Translations under genes and position numbers: made by a program
Notes under the pieces: generated by a model
Database searches by the model: none
What the model was told of the DNA's origin: nothing
Seen by the model: the letters and a program-made list of their open reading frames with translations, nothing else
Source: JAAXTT01 sp964530215
Lineage (GTDB): Bacteria > Bacillota > Desulfotomaculia > Desulfotomaculales > Desulfocucumaceae
Length of the DNA stretch: 24,288 nt
Assembly (NCBI GenBank): GCA_964530215.1
Contig: CAZHAJ010000013.1
Location: 1 to 24,288 of the forward strand
Direction of reading: 5' to 3'
Shown here: positions 1 through 7,257 of the stretch, one piece after another
Layout of the letters: each line of letters begins with the position of its first letter
Numbering within the stretch: the first letter of the stretch is position 1

Positions 1-1
1 A

Positions 2-88
2 ATAATGGTAAGGGTAAGTATTGCCGATCCCACTGAGTTGGTGGATAAAATTAAAACAAAAGGATTTAAAATAATAAGCGTAAGCTGA
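2..88 (+). CDS. C-terminal end of an unidentified protein (5' truncated)
   Basis: An open frame enters from the left edge and stops with TGA at 86-88, giving 28 residues that end in KGFKIISVS. The segment 'VSIADPTELVDKIKTKGFKII' has the strand-helix-strand alternation of the end of an ACT-like regulatory domain, but this is too short to name a family. It lies 22 bases before the GntR/TrkA-C gene on the same strand, so the two may be co-transcribed. No start is visible because the gene begins outside the window. Confidence 0.5.
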   Translation: MMVRVSIADPTELVDKIKTKGFKIISVS

Positions 89-110
89 AGTTAACAGTAC
101 AGGAGCAGAG

Positions 111-737
111 ATGGAAAACGTAAAAACTCATGTTATGGCACGTTATTATAACATTGCCATTGATATTTCAGCCAGAATAGCCAGAGAAGAATACCGGGAA
201 GGACAAAAAATATTTGGCAGATCCTCATTGGCTGGAAAGTATAATGTATCCCCGGAAACTATCCGGAGAGCATTAATGCTTCTTCAGGACACAGGGATAG
301 TTAATGTTAGTCCCGGCGTTGGGGTAGTGGTGAGATCAAAAAAAGCAGCTGAGGCTTTTCTTGCTCAAAGTGGACAAAGACAGGTTCTGCGGGATTTGCA
401 GTTGAAGCTGCATGATCTGTTAAGGGAAAGGGAAAAATTGGATTCTGAAATTGAAAGACTTATGGATGATTTGCTGGATTATACTTTTAAAATAGCAGGC
501 AGATTCCAGAAAATAGAGGAGCTGAAAGTAAGGCCTAATTCACCTTTAGTGGGCAAGTCATTAGTTGAAGCTGAATTCAGAGGCAAGACCGGAGCTACAG
601 TACTGGCTATATATCGGGATGGCGAAGAAATTGTTTCACCCAATGCAGATGTAATAATCGAGGCCGGAGATCTTTTGACAATGGTAGTGCACCCCGATAT
701 GGAGAAGGAGCTTCACCTTTTGGTAGATCCCAAATAA
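111..737 (+). CDS. GntR-type winged-helix regulator fused to a TrkA-C (RCK_C) domain
   Basis: This 208-residue protein should be a cytoplasmic DNA-binding regulator. Residues about 10-75 form a GntR-type winged helix with the recognition stretch YNVSPETIRRALMLLQDTGI, followed by the wing (VSPGVGVVV). Residues about 90-128 are a charged coiled coil (LRDLQLKLHDLLREREKL). Residues about 133-208 resemble TrkA-C/RCK_C (SPLVGKSLVEAEFR, GATVLAIYRDGE, AGDLLTMVVHPD), a domain of K+ transport regulators that binds small ligands, c-di-AMP in some members. A regulator sensing such a ligand, perhaps for ion homeostasis, is inference; no K+ transporter is in view. ATG at 111 follows AGGAG at 101-105. A strong terminator follows the stop. 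Confidence 0.85.
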   Translation: MENVKTHVMARYYNIAIDISARIAREEYREGQKIFGRSSLAGKYNVSPETIRRALMLLQDTGIVNVSPGVGVVVRSKKAAEAFLAQSGQRQVLRDLQLKLHDLLREREKLDSEIERLMDDLLDYTFKIAGRFQKIEELKVRPNSPLVGKSLVEAEFRGKTGATVLAIYRDGEEIVSPNADVIIEAGDLLTMVVHPDMEKELHLLVDPK

Positions 738-757
738 AATACGGTAATTGAGAACAT

Positions 758-795
758 AAAAAAGTAGCGAACCTTATTGGGTTGCTACTTTTTTG
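758..795 (+). terminator. Rho-independent terminator after the GntR/TrkA-C gene
   Basis: GTAGC/GCTAC plus AACC/GGTT form a stem with one bulged G and a short loop. It is flanked by an A-run on the left and six T on the right, so it could work in both directions. Confidence 0.85.
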
Positions 796-831
796 GACTC
801 TCTTTCAATTTATTTGGGGTAAGAAATTTAG

Positions 832-870
832 AGGAATCCAGAATTCAGAAGCCAGAATCCAGAATTTTAA
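832..870 (+). repeat. Heptamer repeat, left arm of a 39-bp perfect inverted repeat
   Basis: The segment is built from 7-base units of the form nCAGAAn (CCAGAAT, TCAGAAG, CCAGAAT, CCAGAAT). All 39 bases are identical to the reverse complement of 1600-1638, so the two arms enclose the ISL3 remnant and the GC-rich foldable segment. A diverged third copy starts at 24121. Confidence 0.9.
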
Positions 871-926
871 AAAATTGGCTCAACAATAAATGTTGGGTAA
901 GTCAGTAGGAAATAAAAGAGAATAAG

Positions 927-978
927 CGAAAACCTACAGAGTAAATAGACCCACTACGGTTATTTACAGGAGGTTTCG
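927..978 (+). repeat. Imperfect inverted repeat before the transposase remnant
   Basis: The arms pair as CGAAA/TTTCG, CCT/AGG and, after an internal loop, GTAAATA/TATTTAC, leaving a 13-base loop. There is no following T-run, so it is not a terminator. It overlaps the start of the open frame of the transposase fragment. It may be a relic of an insertion-sequence end; its role is unknown. Confidence 0.55.
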
Positions 979-1241
979 TTTATGCCCTTTATCAACATTA
1001 TACCGAAGCTCTGCTAGGAATCAAAGATGCTGTTATTAAAAAAAATGAAAATAGAACAGATAAATTGCTTTTCAAACTATTGTTCGTTGGCAGGACAATA
1101 TTAATTCATTTTAAAGTCCCTTACACCAATGGCTATACTGAAGGAGTTAACAGCAAAATTAAGGTTTTGAAAAGGAATGCTTTTGGGGTCAGAAACTTCG
1201 AAAGATTCCGGTCTAGAATTCTTTATATGATGTCTGCATAA
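945..1241 (+). pseudogene. ISL3-family transposase, C-terminal remnant
   Basis: The frame is open from 945 (just after a stop at 942-944) to TAA at 1239-1241, but it has no credible start codon. The C-terminal stretch contains YTNGYTEGVNSKIKVLKRNA followed by NFERFRSRILYMM, the hallmark end of ISL3 (IS204/IS1001/IS1165) transposases, whose NGxxEGxNxxIK motif carries the last acidic residue of the DDE triad. Only about 75 convincing residues remain of a protein normally around 400 long: the N-terminal DNA-binding part and both catalytic aspartates are missing. I saw no matching terminal repeats of an intact ISL3 element. It is a dead fragment inside the 39-bp inverted repeats. Confidence 0.85.
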
Positions 1242-1276
1242 AAGCTCGCTCCTCAGTCGATTCTAATTTAGGGGGA

Positions 1277-1300
1277 GGACATTTTAGGACGGACATTTTA
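1277..1300. repeat. Tandem 10-base direct repeat GGACATTTTA
   Basis: GGACATTTTA occurs at 1277-1286 and again at 1291-1300, separated by GGAC. Repeated motifs of this kind occur at the ends of some insertion sequences (IS21-like ends, for example), but no transposase of that type is present. It lies between the ISL3 remnant and the GC-rich segment. Confidence 0.5.
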
Positions 1301-1313
1301 CGGAGGTTGTTAT

Positions 1314-1438
1314 CCGGCTTTTAGCGCTGGAGCTACGGACTGGCCAGCAGGACGCATGGATGCGGCCGCAGCCGAGTAGTGCATGGATGCACGTACGCAG
1401 GCGGTGGCTGGTCCGTTAGCGACAAGCCTTAGAGCCGG
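1314..1438. repeat. GC-rich multi-branched foldable segment (candidate structured element)
   Basis: About 125 bases, clearly richer in GC than their surroundings, can fold into a closed multi-branched structure. CCGGCT (1314-1319) pairs with AGCCGG (1433-1438). ACGGAC (1335-1340) pairs with GTCCGT (1411-1416), and CAGC (1345-1348) continues with GCTG (1407-1410). Two inner hairpins share the core GCATGGATGC: CGCAT/ATGCG at 1353-1364 and GTGCAT/ATGCAC at 1379-1392. No frame is coding. It fits no RNA family I can name; it may be a structured RNA, a palindromic repeat or part of a mobile element. Which strand, if any, is transcribed is unknown. Confidence 0.6.
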
Positions 1439-1470
1439 TTCAACCGTAGTAACTTGTCCGGACGAAATCC

Positions 1471-1638
1471 GCACCCCTACTTATACCAAGATTCACTAAT
1501 TTAATATATAAGCGGTGGCTGACCATATAACAACCACCGCTGGTACTATTTACTCTCCATTTATGAGGCCTACCTCATCGATTGACAGAAAGTCACTTCT
1601 TAAAATTCTGGATTCTGGCTTCTGAATTCTGGATTCCT
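1471..1638 (-). repeat. Dispersed non-coding repeat, copy 1
   Basis: Read on the minus strand, these 168 bases match 24121-24288 at roughly nine bases in ten by eye. From 1638 downward it holds the 39-base heptamer block, a block beginning AAGAAGTGACTTTCTG, a stem-loop with 8-bp arms AGCGGTGG/CCACCGCT (1511-1541), and an AT-rich tract ending at GGGGTGC. The GC-rich foldable segment follows directly, so the full unit may extend to about 1300. No coding potential is evident. The rest of the 1242-1701 gap holds nothing else I can identify. Confidence 0.9.
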
Positions 1639-1701
1639 TTGAATGAGAACTCCTGAGTCGACCACAGTAAGATTCTATTTGCTCTCCCTTAATGGGGTTG
1701 G

Positions 1702-3645
1702 TTACCTCATCCTCTTGATGGCATCGCGGATCTCACCTACAGATGCTTCTTCTTCTATAGTGGACAAATCTCCCAGCTCACTGTCTAACCACAGGGTTTT
1801 CATTACTCTTCTCATGATTTTACCGCTTCTGGTTTTAGGCAATCCGGAAACAAACTGAATATCCTTCATTACCACTATAGCTCCCATGGTATTTCTTATA
1901 TGGGTTATTAATTCTTTCTTCAGTTCTTCTGAGGGTTCGTAGCCTGTTTTTAATACTACAAAGGCGCAAGCAACTTCACCCCTTAAATCATCAGGTACAC
2001 CCGATACCCCGGCTTCTATTACTGCGGGGTGGGAGATAAGGGCACTTTCCACCTCTACAGTGCCTATTCTGTGGGCTGCTATCTTCATTACCTCATCAGA
2101 ACGTCCGGCAAACCATATATAACCGTCCTCATCCATTGATGCAGCATCGCCGCAGTAGTAATAACCTTTGGTGGAGGGAAGTCTTTCCCAATAACTGTTC
2201 AGATACTCGTCACTGTCTTCCCATAGAGTGGAGACCAGACCGGGGAAGGGTCTTTTAATTATAACCACACCTTTTTCTCCCGGTGGCAGGGGGGTACCAT
2301 CTTTTTCATCCACCACCTCAGCTTGTATTCCCGGCACCGGAATATATGCTGAGCCGGGCTTGATGGGTAGTATGCCGAGGCCGTATGGATTTGCAAATAT
2401 AGGACCAGATGTTTCGGTCTGCCACATATGGTCTATCACCGGAATACGATTTTTAAACACATTAACCTGCAGCCATTCCCATGCGGGCGGATTAAGAACT
2501 TCACCTGCGCAGAAGATTCTTTCCACTGAGCTCAGATCATGTTTTTCGGCATATTCAGTGCCCAGACGCATCAACCCCCGAACTCCGGTGGGAGATAGCC
2601 ATAGAGCGCTAGCTTTGTGACGGGATGCTACATCCCACCACATATCTTTATTGGGATAATCAGGTGTTCCTTCATATAAGACTGTGGTGCAACCCACCAG
2701 CAAAGGGCCGTATACATTATAACTATGACCTACAATCCAACCGATATCGGAAGTGCAAAACCATACATCCTTTTCTTGCAATCCATAAATCCACTTGGCC
2801 ATAGAATATACGTACATTTGGTACCCACCATGTTTTTGAACTGTTACTTTTGGTTTTGCGGTGGTTCCCGATGTAGGTAATAGGAATAAAGGCTCGTTGG
2901 ACTCCATAATCTCATAATTGGTGCTTTGTCCCTCACCGTTAGCCAAAAACTCGTCCCACAATATGTCTCTGCCTGCTTTCAGGGGAGTTTGCTTATGGTG
3001 GTTTGTCCTTAAAACCGCTACCTGCACAATTTGATCTTCTGGTACCATATCCAGACCGGCATCCACAATTTGCTTGAGCTCCACCGGTTTTCCCCTCCGG
3101 GTACTTTCATCTTGAGTCAATACAAATCGGGCACCTGTAATTGTAACCCTGTCTGAAACCGCGTTTGATGAAAAACCCGCAAAAATTACAACGTGTATCG
3201 CTCCGATTCTTGCACAGGCCAGCATTGCAGTGACTGATTCAATACCGCTGGGCATATATATTGCTACCCGATCACCTTTTTTTACTCCCATCCCTCTCAG
3301 AGCAGCAGCATAACGCTTAACCAGTTCAAGGAGCTGGGCATATGTTACTGTGCGTAATTCTCCGGTTTCACCAGATTCCGCAACGATGGCTGCTCTGCCG
3401 GCACGACCTTTTATTACGTTATAGTCAACACAGTTATAGCATATATTTGTAAGTCCACCGGAGTACCATTGGAAAGTAGGGTAGTTCCAGGTAAAAACGT
3501 TATCCCATTTTTTAAACCAATGTATTTCATCAGAAGCATCAATAGCAGCATCTTCCCAAAATTTTTCCGGCTCTTCCTCCGCCTTTTTAAGGAAATTGTT
3601 AACATGCGGCGGTATGAGTCCGGTACCAGCTTTTTCTATAGTCAT
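1702..3645 (-). CDS. acs: Acetate-CoA ligase (AMP-forming), acetyl-CoA synthetase family
   Basis: The enzyme joins acetate (or a similar short acid) to CoA with ATP, through an acyl-AMP, in the cytoplasm. The 647 residues match the family length. An ACAS_N-like region (about 30-90, WDNVFTWNY...WYSGGLTN) is followed by the AMP-binding domain and the C-terminal lid. The adenylation loop reads TSGTTAKPK instead of the usual TSGTTGKPK. The A5 motif is WQTETSGP, with Trp at the place that limits the pocket to acetate in Acs. The lid ends with PKTRSGKIMRR, whose lysine drives adenylation. ATG at 3645 follows AAGGAGG. It is a single-gene unit with its own promoter, divergent from the rib operon. Propionate is a reasonable alternative substrate. 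Confidence 0.85.
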   Translation of the reverse strand: MTIEKAGTGLIPPHVNNFLKKAEEEPEKFWEDAAIDASDEIHWFKKWDNVFTWNYPTFQWYSGGLTNICYNCVDYNVIKGRAGRAAIVAESGETGELRTVTYAQLLELVKRYAAALRGMGVKKGDRVAIYMPSGIESVTAMLACARIGAIHVVIFAGFSSNAVSDRVTITGARFVLTQDESTRRGKPVELKQIVDAGLDMVPEDQIVQVAVLRTNHHKQTPLKAGRDILWDEFLANGEGQSTNYEIMESNEPLFLLPTSGTTAKPKVTVQKHGGYQMYVYSMAKWIYGLQEKDVWFCTSDIGWIVGHSYNVYGPLLVGCTTVLYEGTPDYPNKDMWWDVASRHKASALWLSPTGVRGLMRLGTEYAEKHDLSSVERIFCAGEVLNPPAWEWLQVNVFKNRIPVIDHMWQTETSGPIFANPYGLGILPIKPGSAYIPVPGIQAEVVDEKDGTPLPPGEKGVVIIKRPFPGLVSTLWEDSDEYLNSYWERLPSTKGYYYCGDAASMDEDGYIWFAGRSDEVMKIAAHRIGTVEVESALISHPAVIEAGVSGVPDDLRGEVACAFVVLKTGYEPSEELKKELITHIRNTMGAIVVMKDIQFVSGLPKTRSGKIMRRVMKTLWLDSELGDLSTIEEEASVGEIRDAIKRMR

Positions 3646-3689
3646 CAGTTATATAGACCTCCTTGCATTAACGAAATTTTCTAAATATT

Positions 3690-3718
3690 ATTATATTGGC
3701 AATCTGATTATAAGTAAA
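3690..3718 (-). promoter_or_regulatory. Likely sigma-A promoter of acs
   Basis: On the minus strand, -35 TTTACT (3713-3718) and -10 TATAAT (3690-3695) are separated by 17 bases, about 45 bases before the ATG. The -10 is perfect and the -35 moderate. Confidence 0.6.
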
Positions 3719-3801
3719 TGAAATGTTAGTTAGCCGCTACTATGAGCGGTAAGTGGTCATTAGGTATTTTAAAAGATATTTATATATTACCCAACATTGA
3801 T

Positions 3802-3830
3802 TTGACACTTTCCGATATTGTACTTATAAT
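3802..3830 (+). promoter_or_regulatory. Sigma-A promoter of the rib operon
   Basis: TTGACA (3802-3807) and TATAAT (3825-3830) are both perfect and separated by 17 bases. Transcription should start near 3837, just before the riboswitch. Confidence 0.9.
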
Positions 3831-3849
3831 GAAAAAAAACTATATCTTA

Positions 3850-3996
3850 GCCTTCGGGGATGGGTGTGATTCCCTACCGGCGGTAAAGCTTTGTTATAAA
3901 GGCTAAGCCCGCGAACCTGCAAGGGTTGATCCGGTTAAAAGCCGGAGCCGACAGTTAACCATTTATGTGGTTGTCAAAGTCTGGATGGAAGAAGGT
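3850..3996 (+). ncRNA. FMN riboswitch (RFN element)
   Basis: This mRNA leader binds flavin mononucleotide and controls riboflavin synthesis. Conserved RFN blocks appear in order: TTCGGGGATGGGTG, TTCCCTACCGGCGGTA, AAGCCCGCGA, GATCCGGTTAAAAGCCGG, CCGACAGTTA and AAGTCTGGATGGAAGAAGG. The closing stem P1 is CCTTC (3851-3855) with GAAGG (3991-3995). It sits between a consensus promoter and a terminator about 50 bases downstream, upstream of ribD, as expected for a transcription-attenuating switch. The variable arm around 3958-3976 (GTTAACCA...TGGTTGTC) is a short extra hairpin. Confidence 0.97.
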
Positions 3997-4043
3997 GAAC
4001 AGAAAATTAGTATCATTATTAATGGTACATAATTGATGTGTTC

Positions 4044-4076
4044 AACCCCGGAGCGTTGTTGTTACGGGGTTTTTTG
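4044..4076 (+). terminator. Terminator acting as the FMN riboswitch expression platform
   Basis: AACCCCG (4044-4050) pairs with CGGGGTT (4065-4071), followed by a T-run, about 27 bases before the ribD start. Bound FMN should favour this hairpin and stop transcription before ribD. Confidence 0.9.
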
Positions 4077-4102
4077 CTGTTGTTTTTAAAGGTGGTTATA
4101 AT

Positions 4103-5206
4103 TTGGGAAGAGATATAGAATACATGAAAAGAGCTTTGAGCCTGGCTGAAGCCGCCATGGGGCGAACCCGCCATAATCCTATGGTGGGTGCTTTGGTGGT
4201 GCAAGAAAATGATATAGTGGGACAGGGCTTTCATACTTATGCCGGAGTTCTCCATGCTGAGACAGTAGCTTTGCAGGAAGCCGGGGAAAAGGCTATAGGA
4301 GCAACCCTTTACGTAACTTTGGAACCTTGTTGTCATTATGGTCGTACCGGCCCTTGTGTGGATAAAATTATTAAAGCAGGGATTTCCCGGGTTGTAGTGG
4401 CTATGCAAGATCCCAATCCCTTGGTATCTGGGAAGGGATTGGATAGGTTGAAACAGGCAGGCATTGAGGTGTCTGTAGGGGTAATGGAGGAAAAGGCAAA
4501 GCGCTTAAATGAAGTGTTTGTTAAATATATCACTACGGGTATGCCTTTTGTAGTTCTAAAATCTGCTGTCAGTCTTGATGGTAAAATTGCTACCCGTACG
4601 GGGGATTCTAGGTGGATTACCGGTCCTAAGGCTAGGGAATACGGGCATCGGTTGAGAGACAGATACGATGCCATAATGGTTGGAATTAATACTGTGGTGG
4701 CGGACAATCCCTGTTTGACCACCAGACTCCCCCAAGGAGGAAAGGATCCTATTCGGATAGTATTGGATAGTAAGGCAAGAATTCCCGTGGATGCAAAGGT
4801 TATTAACCATCATTCAGAGTCTCATACAATAATAGCAACCACTAACGAAGCGCCTCTGAAAAAGGTTCGCTTATTGGAAAAGGCAGGGGCAGAGGTGATT
4901 TACGCCGGGTCTAAAGGGCAAGTGGATATTAAGCTGTTAATGAAAAAATTAGCTGAAAAAAAAATAACCAGCATTCTTATTGAGGGGGGAGGCTTGGTAA
5001 ACTCTTCAGCACTGGAAGCCGGAGTGGTGGATAAGGTCAACTGGTTTATCTCACCCATGCTGATCGGGGGACAACAAGCTTTAGTTCCCTTGGCAGGCTT
5101 GGGTGCCGAAAGCCTTAATGATGCGATAAATTTAGTAGATGTAAAGGTATGTAGTCTGGGAAAAGATATTTTAATAGAGGGATACATCTCTAGGGGAGAG
5201 GTGTGA
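4103..5206 (+). CDS. ribD: Bifunctional pyrimidine deaminase / reductase RibD
   Basis: RibD performs the second and third steps of riboflavin synthesis from GTP: deamination of the pyrimidine ring, then NADPH reduction of the ribosyl side chain. In this 367-residue protein the deaminase domain (about 1-145) carries the zinc ligands HAE (51-53) and PCCHYGRTGPC (75-85). The reductase domain (about 147-365) begins VLKSAVSLDGKIAT and contains ITGPKARE and IEGGG. The start is TTG at 4103 after AGGTGG; an in-frame ATG at 4124 would remove only seven residues. It is the first gene of ribD-ribE-ribBA-ribH and lies just behind the FMN switch. The next gene starts three bases after the stop. Confidence 0.97.
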   Translation: MGRDIEYMKRALSLAEAAMGRTRHNPMVGALVVQENDIVGQGFHTYAGVLHAETVALQEAGEKAIGATLYVTLEPCCHYGRTGPCVDKIIKAGISRVVVAMQDPNPLVSGKGLDRLKQAGIEVSVGVMEEKAKRLNEVFVKYITTGMPFVVLKSAVSLDGKIATRTGDSRWITGPKAREYGHRLRDRYDAIMVGINTVVADNPCLTTRLPQGGKDPIRIVLDSKARIPVDAKVINHHSESHTIIATTNEAPLKKVRLLEKAGAEVIYAGSKGQVDIKLLMKKLAEKKITSILIEGGGLVNSSALEAGVVDKVNWFISPMLIGGQQALVPLAGLGAESLNDAINLVDVKVCSLGKDILIEGYISRGEV

Positions 5207-5209
5207 TTT

Positions 5210-5869
5210 ATGTTTACCGGATTAGTAGAGGAAATAGGAGTTCTTAAGGATATCAGCAGGGGGAAGAATTCCGCTCGTTTAATTATTAAGGCAAAGTTGG
5301 TACTGGAAGATACTGCATTGGGGGACAGTGTTGCGGTGAACGGAGTGTGTCTTACGGCTGTGAAAATTGAAAAAGACTTTTTTGAAGCTGACGTAATGGC
5401 AGAAACGCTTTCCAAAACCAATCTAAACACTCTAAAAATAGGTGATACAGTTAACTTGGAAAGAGCTCTTGCCTTTGGCAGTCGTATGGGAGGGCACTTG
5501 GTTACCGGGCATGTGGATGTAGTTGGGGTTATTAAAAAAAAGGGAAAAGAAGGCATTGCAGAAATTTTCACCATCAGAGCACCGAAGGACTTTATGCGGT
5601 ACATTATTAAAAAAGGCTCGGTTTCTATTGATGGAATCAGTCTTACTGTAGTTGACTTCAATAGTGATTCGTTTAAGGTTTCAATAATCCCTCATACGTT
5701 GAGCATGACGGTTTTAGGTAGCAAAAAATGTGGTGATTTAGTAAATTTAGAGGGAGATGTTATTGGTAAATATGTTGAAAGGCTACTTACTGTACAAGAA
5801 GTAAATAGGGCGGAACCTTCTGGGACAGGGATATCAGTGGACAGGTTGGGAGAATTGGGCTATCTATAG
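5210..5869 (+). CDS. ribE: Riboflavin synthase, alpha subunit
   Basis: This enzyme converts two molecules of 6,7-dimethyl-8-ribityllumazine into riboflavin and the pyrimidine precursor, the last step of the pathway. The 219 residues hold two lumazine-binding repeats: MFTGLVEEIG...DSVAVNGVCLTA and, from about residue 97, GGHLVTGHVDVVG...SIDGISLTVVD. The length and the MFTG start are typical. ATG at 5210 uses a Shine-Dalgarno (GGGGAGAGG) within the end of ribD, so translation is probably coupled. The last 15 residues (AEPSGTGISVDRLGELGYL) vary within the family. The 101-base gap to ribBA shows no terminator. Confidence 0.97.
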   Translation: MFTGLVEEIGVLKDISRGKNSARLIIKAKLVLEDTALGDSVAVNGVCLTAVKIEKDFFEADVMAETLSKTNLNTLKIGDTVNLERALAFGSRMGGHLVTGHVDVVGVIKKKGKEGIAEIFTIRAPKDFMRYIIKKGSVSIDGISLTVVDFNSDSFKVSIIPHTLSMTVLGSKKCGDLVNLEGDVIGKYVERLLTVQEVNRAEPSGTGISVDRLGELGYL

Positions 5870-5970
5870 TTAACAATATTCTAGGTTACTTTATCCGCAG
5901 TAAAAAAAGAATTGTAAAATAAATTTTGTCAGGCTGATGGCAGGTAGCATCATAAGCAGGAGGGTTAAGC

Positions 5971-7173
5971 ATGGAAGATTTCAAGTTTAATACCATTGAA
6001 GAGGTAATAGAGGATCTTCGCCAAGGTAAAATGGTGGTGATGGTTGACGATGAGGATAGGGAGAACGAGGGAGATTTGGTGATGGCCGCCGAAAAAGTAA
6101 CACCTGAAGCCATTAATTTTATGGTTACTTACGGCAGAGGTCTTGTCTGTCTGCCCATTATGGGTGAAAGGTTGGATAAATTGGATATACCTGCTATGGT
6201 AACTAATAATACCGATCCTCACGGAACTGCCTTTACCATTTCTGTTGATTCGGCAGATAGCACCACTGGAATATCTGCACATGAGAGAGCAGCCACTATC
6301 AGAGCAATTATAAATCATGATACTAAGCCGGAAGACTTAAGGCGCCCTGGACACATTTTCCCGCTTCGCTCAAAAGAGGGAGGAGTCCTTAGACGTGCCG
6401 GTCACACTGAAGCCACTGTAGACCTCATGAAAATAGCGGGTATGTACCCTGCAGGGGTTATTTGTGAGATAATGAAAGACGACGGTACTATGGCGAGGAT
6501 ACCGGAGTTAATCCTGTTTTGTCAACAGCATAATCTGAAAATAGCAACCATTGCTCATTTGATTCAATACCGCAGAGCCAACGAAAAGCTAGTAAAAAAA
6601 GTGGACTCTGCCGACCTTCCCACCAAGTATGGAAGCTTTAAGGCGGTGGCATATCAAAGTCTGCTGGATGATAAGGAGCACATTGCGTTGGTGAAGGGAG
6701 ATTTAAGTGGGGTCAGTGCCCCATTGGTCAGGGTACATTCCGAGTGTCTGACAGGTGATGTTTTTGGATCTGTGCGCTGTGATTGTGGTGAACAGTTAGC
6801 GGCAGCAATGAAAATGATCGATCAGGAAGGCGCGGGAGTGTTGCTTTATATGCGTCAGGAGGGAAGGGGCATAGGACTTCTGAATAAGATAAGGGCCTAT
6901 AGACTGCAGGATCAGGGTAGGGATACTGTTGAAGCCAATGAAGAATTGGGTTTTCCGGCTGATTTGAGGGATTATGGAATTGGGGCTCAGATTTTAACGG
7001 ATTTAGGCTTGACAAAAATTCGTTTAATTACTAATAATCCTAGGAAAATTGCAGGATTGGAGGGACATGGCTTAGTAGTTGTTGATAGAGTTCCGGTGGA
7101 GATAGATCCCGGCAAAGATAACCGTTTTTATCTTGCTACCAAGAAACGCAAACTGGGACATCTTTTGAAATAG
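5971..7173 (+). CDS. ribBA: Bifunctional 3,4-dihydroxy-2-butanone-4-phosphate synthase / GTP cyclohydrolase II
   Basis: It makes both starting blocks of riboflavin: the four-carbon unit from ribulose 5-phosphate and the pyrimidine from GTP. The N-terminal half (about 1-200) has the acidic metal site DDEDRENEGDL (26-36) and HTEATVDL. The C-terminal half (about 205-400) has the zinc cysteines at 259, 270 and 272 (SECLTGDVFGSVRCDCGEQL) and the GTP-site loop RQEGRGIGL. The 400-residue length is normal for the fused form, and key residues of both halves are present, so both activities are expected. ATG at 5971 follows AGGAGGG. Confidence 0.97.
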   Translation: MEDFKFNTIEEVIEDLRQGKMVVMVDDEDRENEGDLVMAAEKVTPEAINFMVTYGRGLVCLPIMGERLDKLDIPAMVTNNTDPHGTAFTISVDSADSTTGISAHERAATIRAIINHDTKPEDLRRPGHIFPLRSKEGGVLRRAGHTEATVDLMKIAGMYPAGVICEIMKDDGTMARIPELILFCQQHNLKIATIAHLIQYRRANEKLVKKVDSADLPTKYGSFKAVAYQSLLDDKEHIALVKGDLSGVSAPLVRVHSECLTGDVFGSVRCDCGEQLAAAMKMIDQEGAGVLLYMRQEGRGIGLLNKIRAYRLQDQGRDTVEANEELGFPADLRDYGIGAQILTDLGLTKIRLITNNPRKIAGLEGHGLVVVDRVPVEIDPGKDNRFYLATKKRKLGHLLK

Positions 7174-7198
7174 TTATCAGTCAAGTAAAAGTTATTAT

Positions 7199-7223
7199 AA
7201 ATATTATGTGCACGATAATATTT
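7199..7223. repeat. Perfect 9-bp AT-rich inverted repeat between ribBA and ribH
   Basis: AAATATTAT (7199-7207) and ATAATATTT (7215-7223) flank GTGCACG, itself containing the palindrome GTGCAC. There is no T-run, so it is unlikely to terminate. It could be an mRNA stem affecting ribH levels or stability, or a protein-binding site. Confidence 0.6.
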
Positions 7224-7257
7224 GGTACAGTCTGGATTATAAAGGGGGTAGAATTAA

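Noticed and set aside
832..870. Heptamer array as a CRISPR or riboswitch
   Set aside because: Units are 7 bases with no spacers and no cas genes; no aptamer pattern.
1643..1858. 71-residue frame at the end of the repeat
   Set aside because: It runs antisense into the 3' end of acs and has no ribosome site.
3733..3750. Short hairpin CCGCT/AGCGG between acs and the rib promoter
   Set aside because: Five base pairs with no T-run and no position that suggests a role; likely chance.
4900..5661. 253-residue open frame on the minus strand across ribD and ribE
   Set aside because: It is antisense to two unmistakable genes, is low in complexity (Ser/Thr/Pro-rich) and has no ribosome site.
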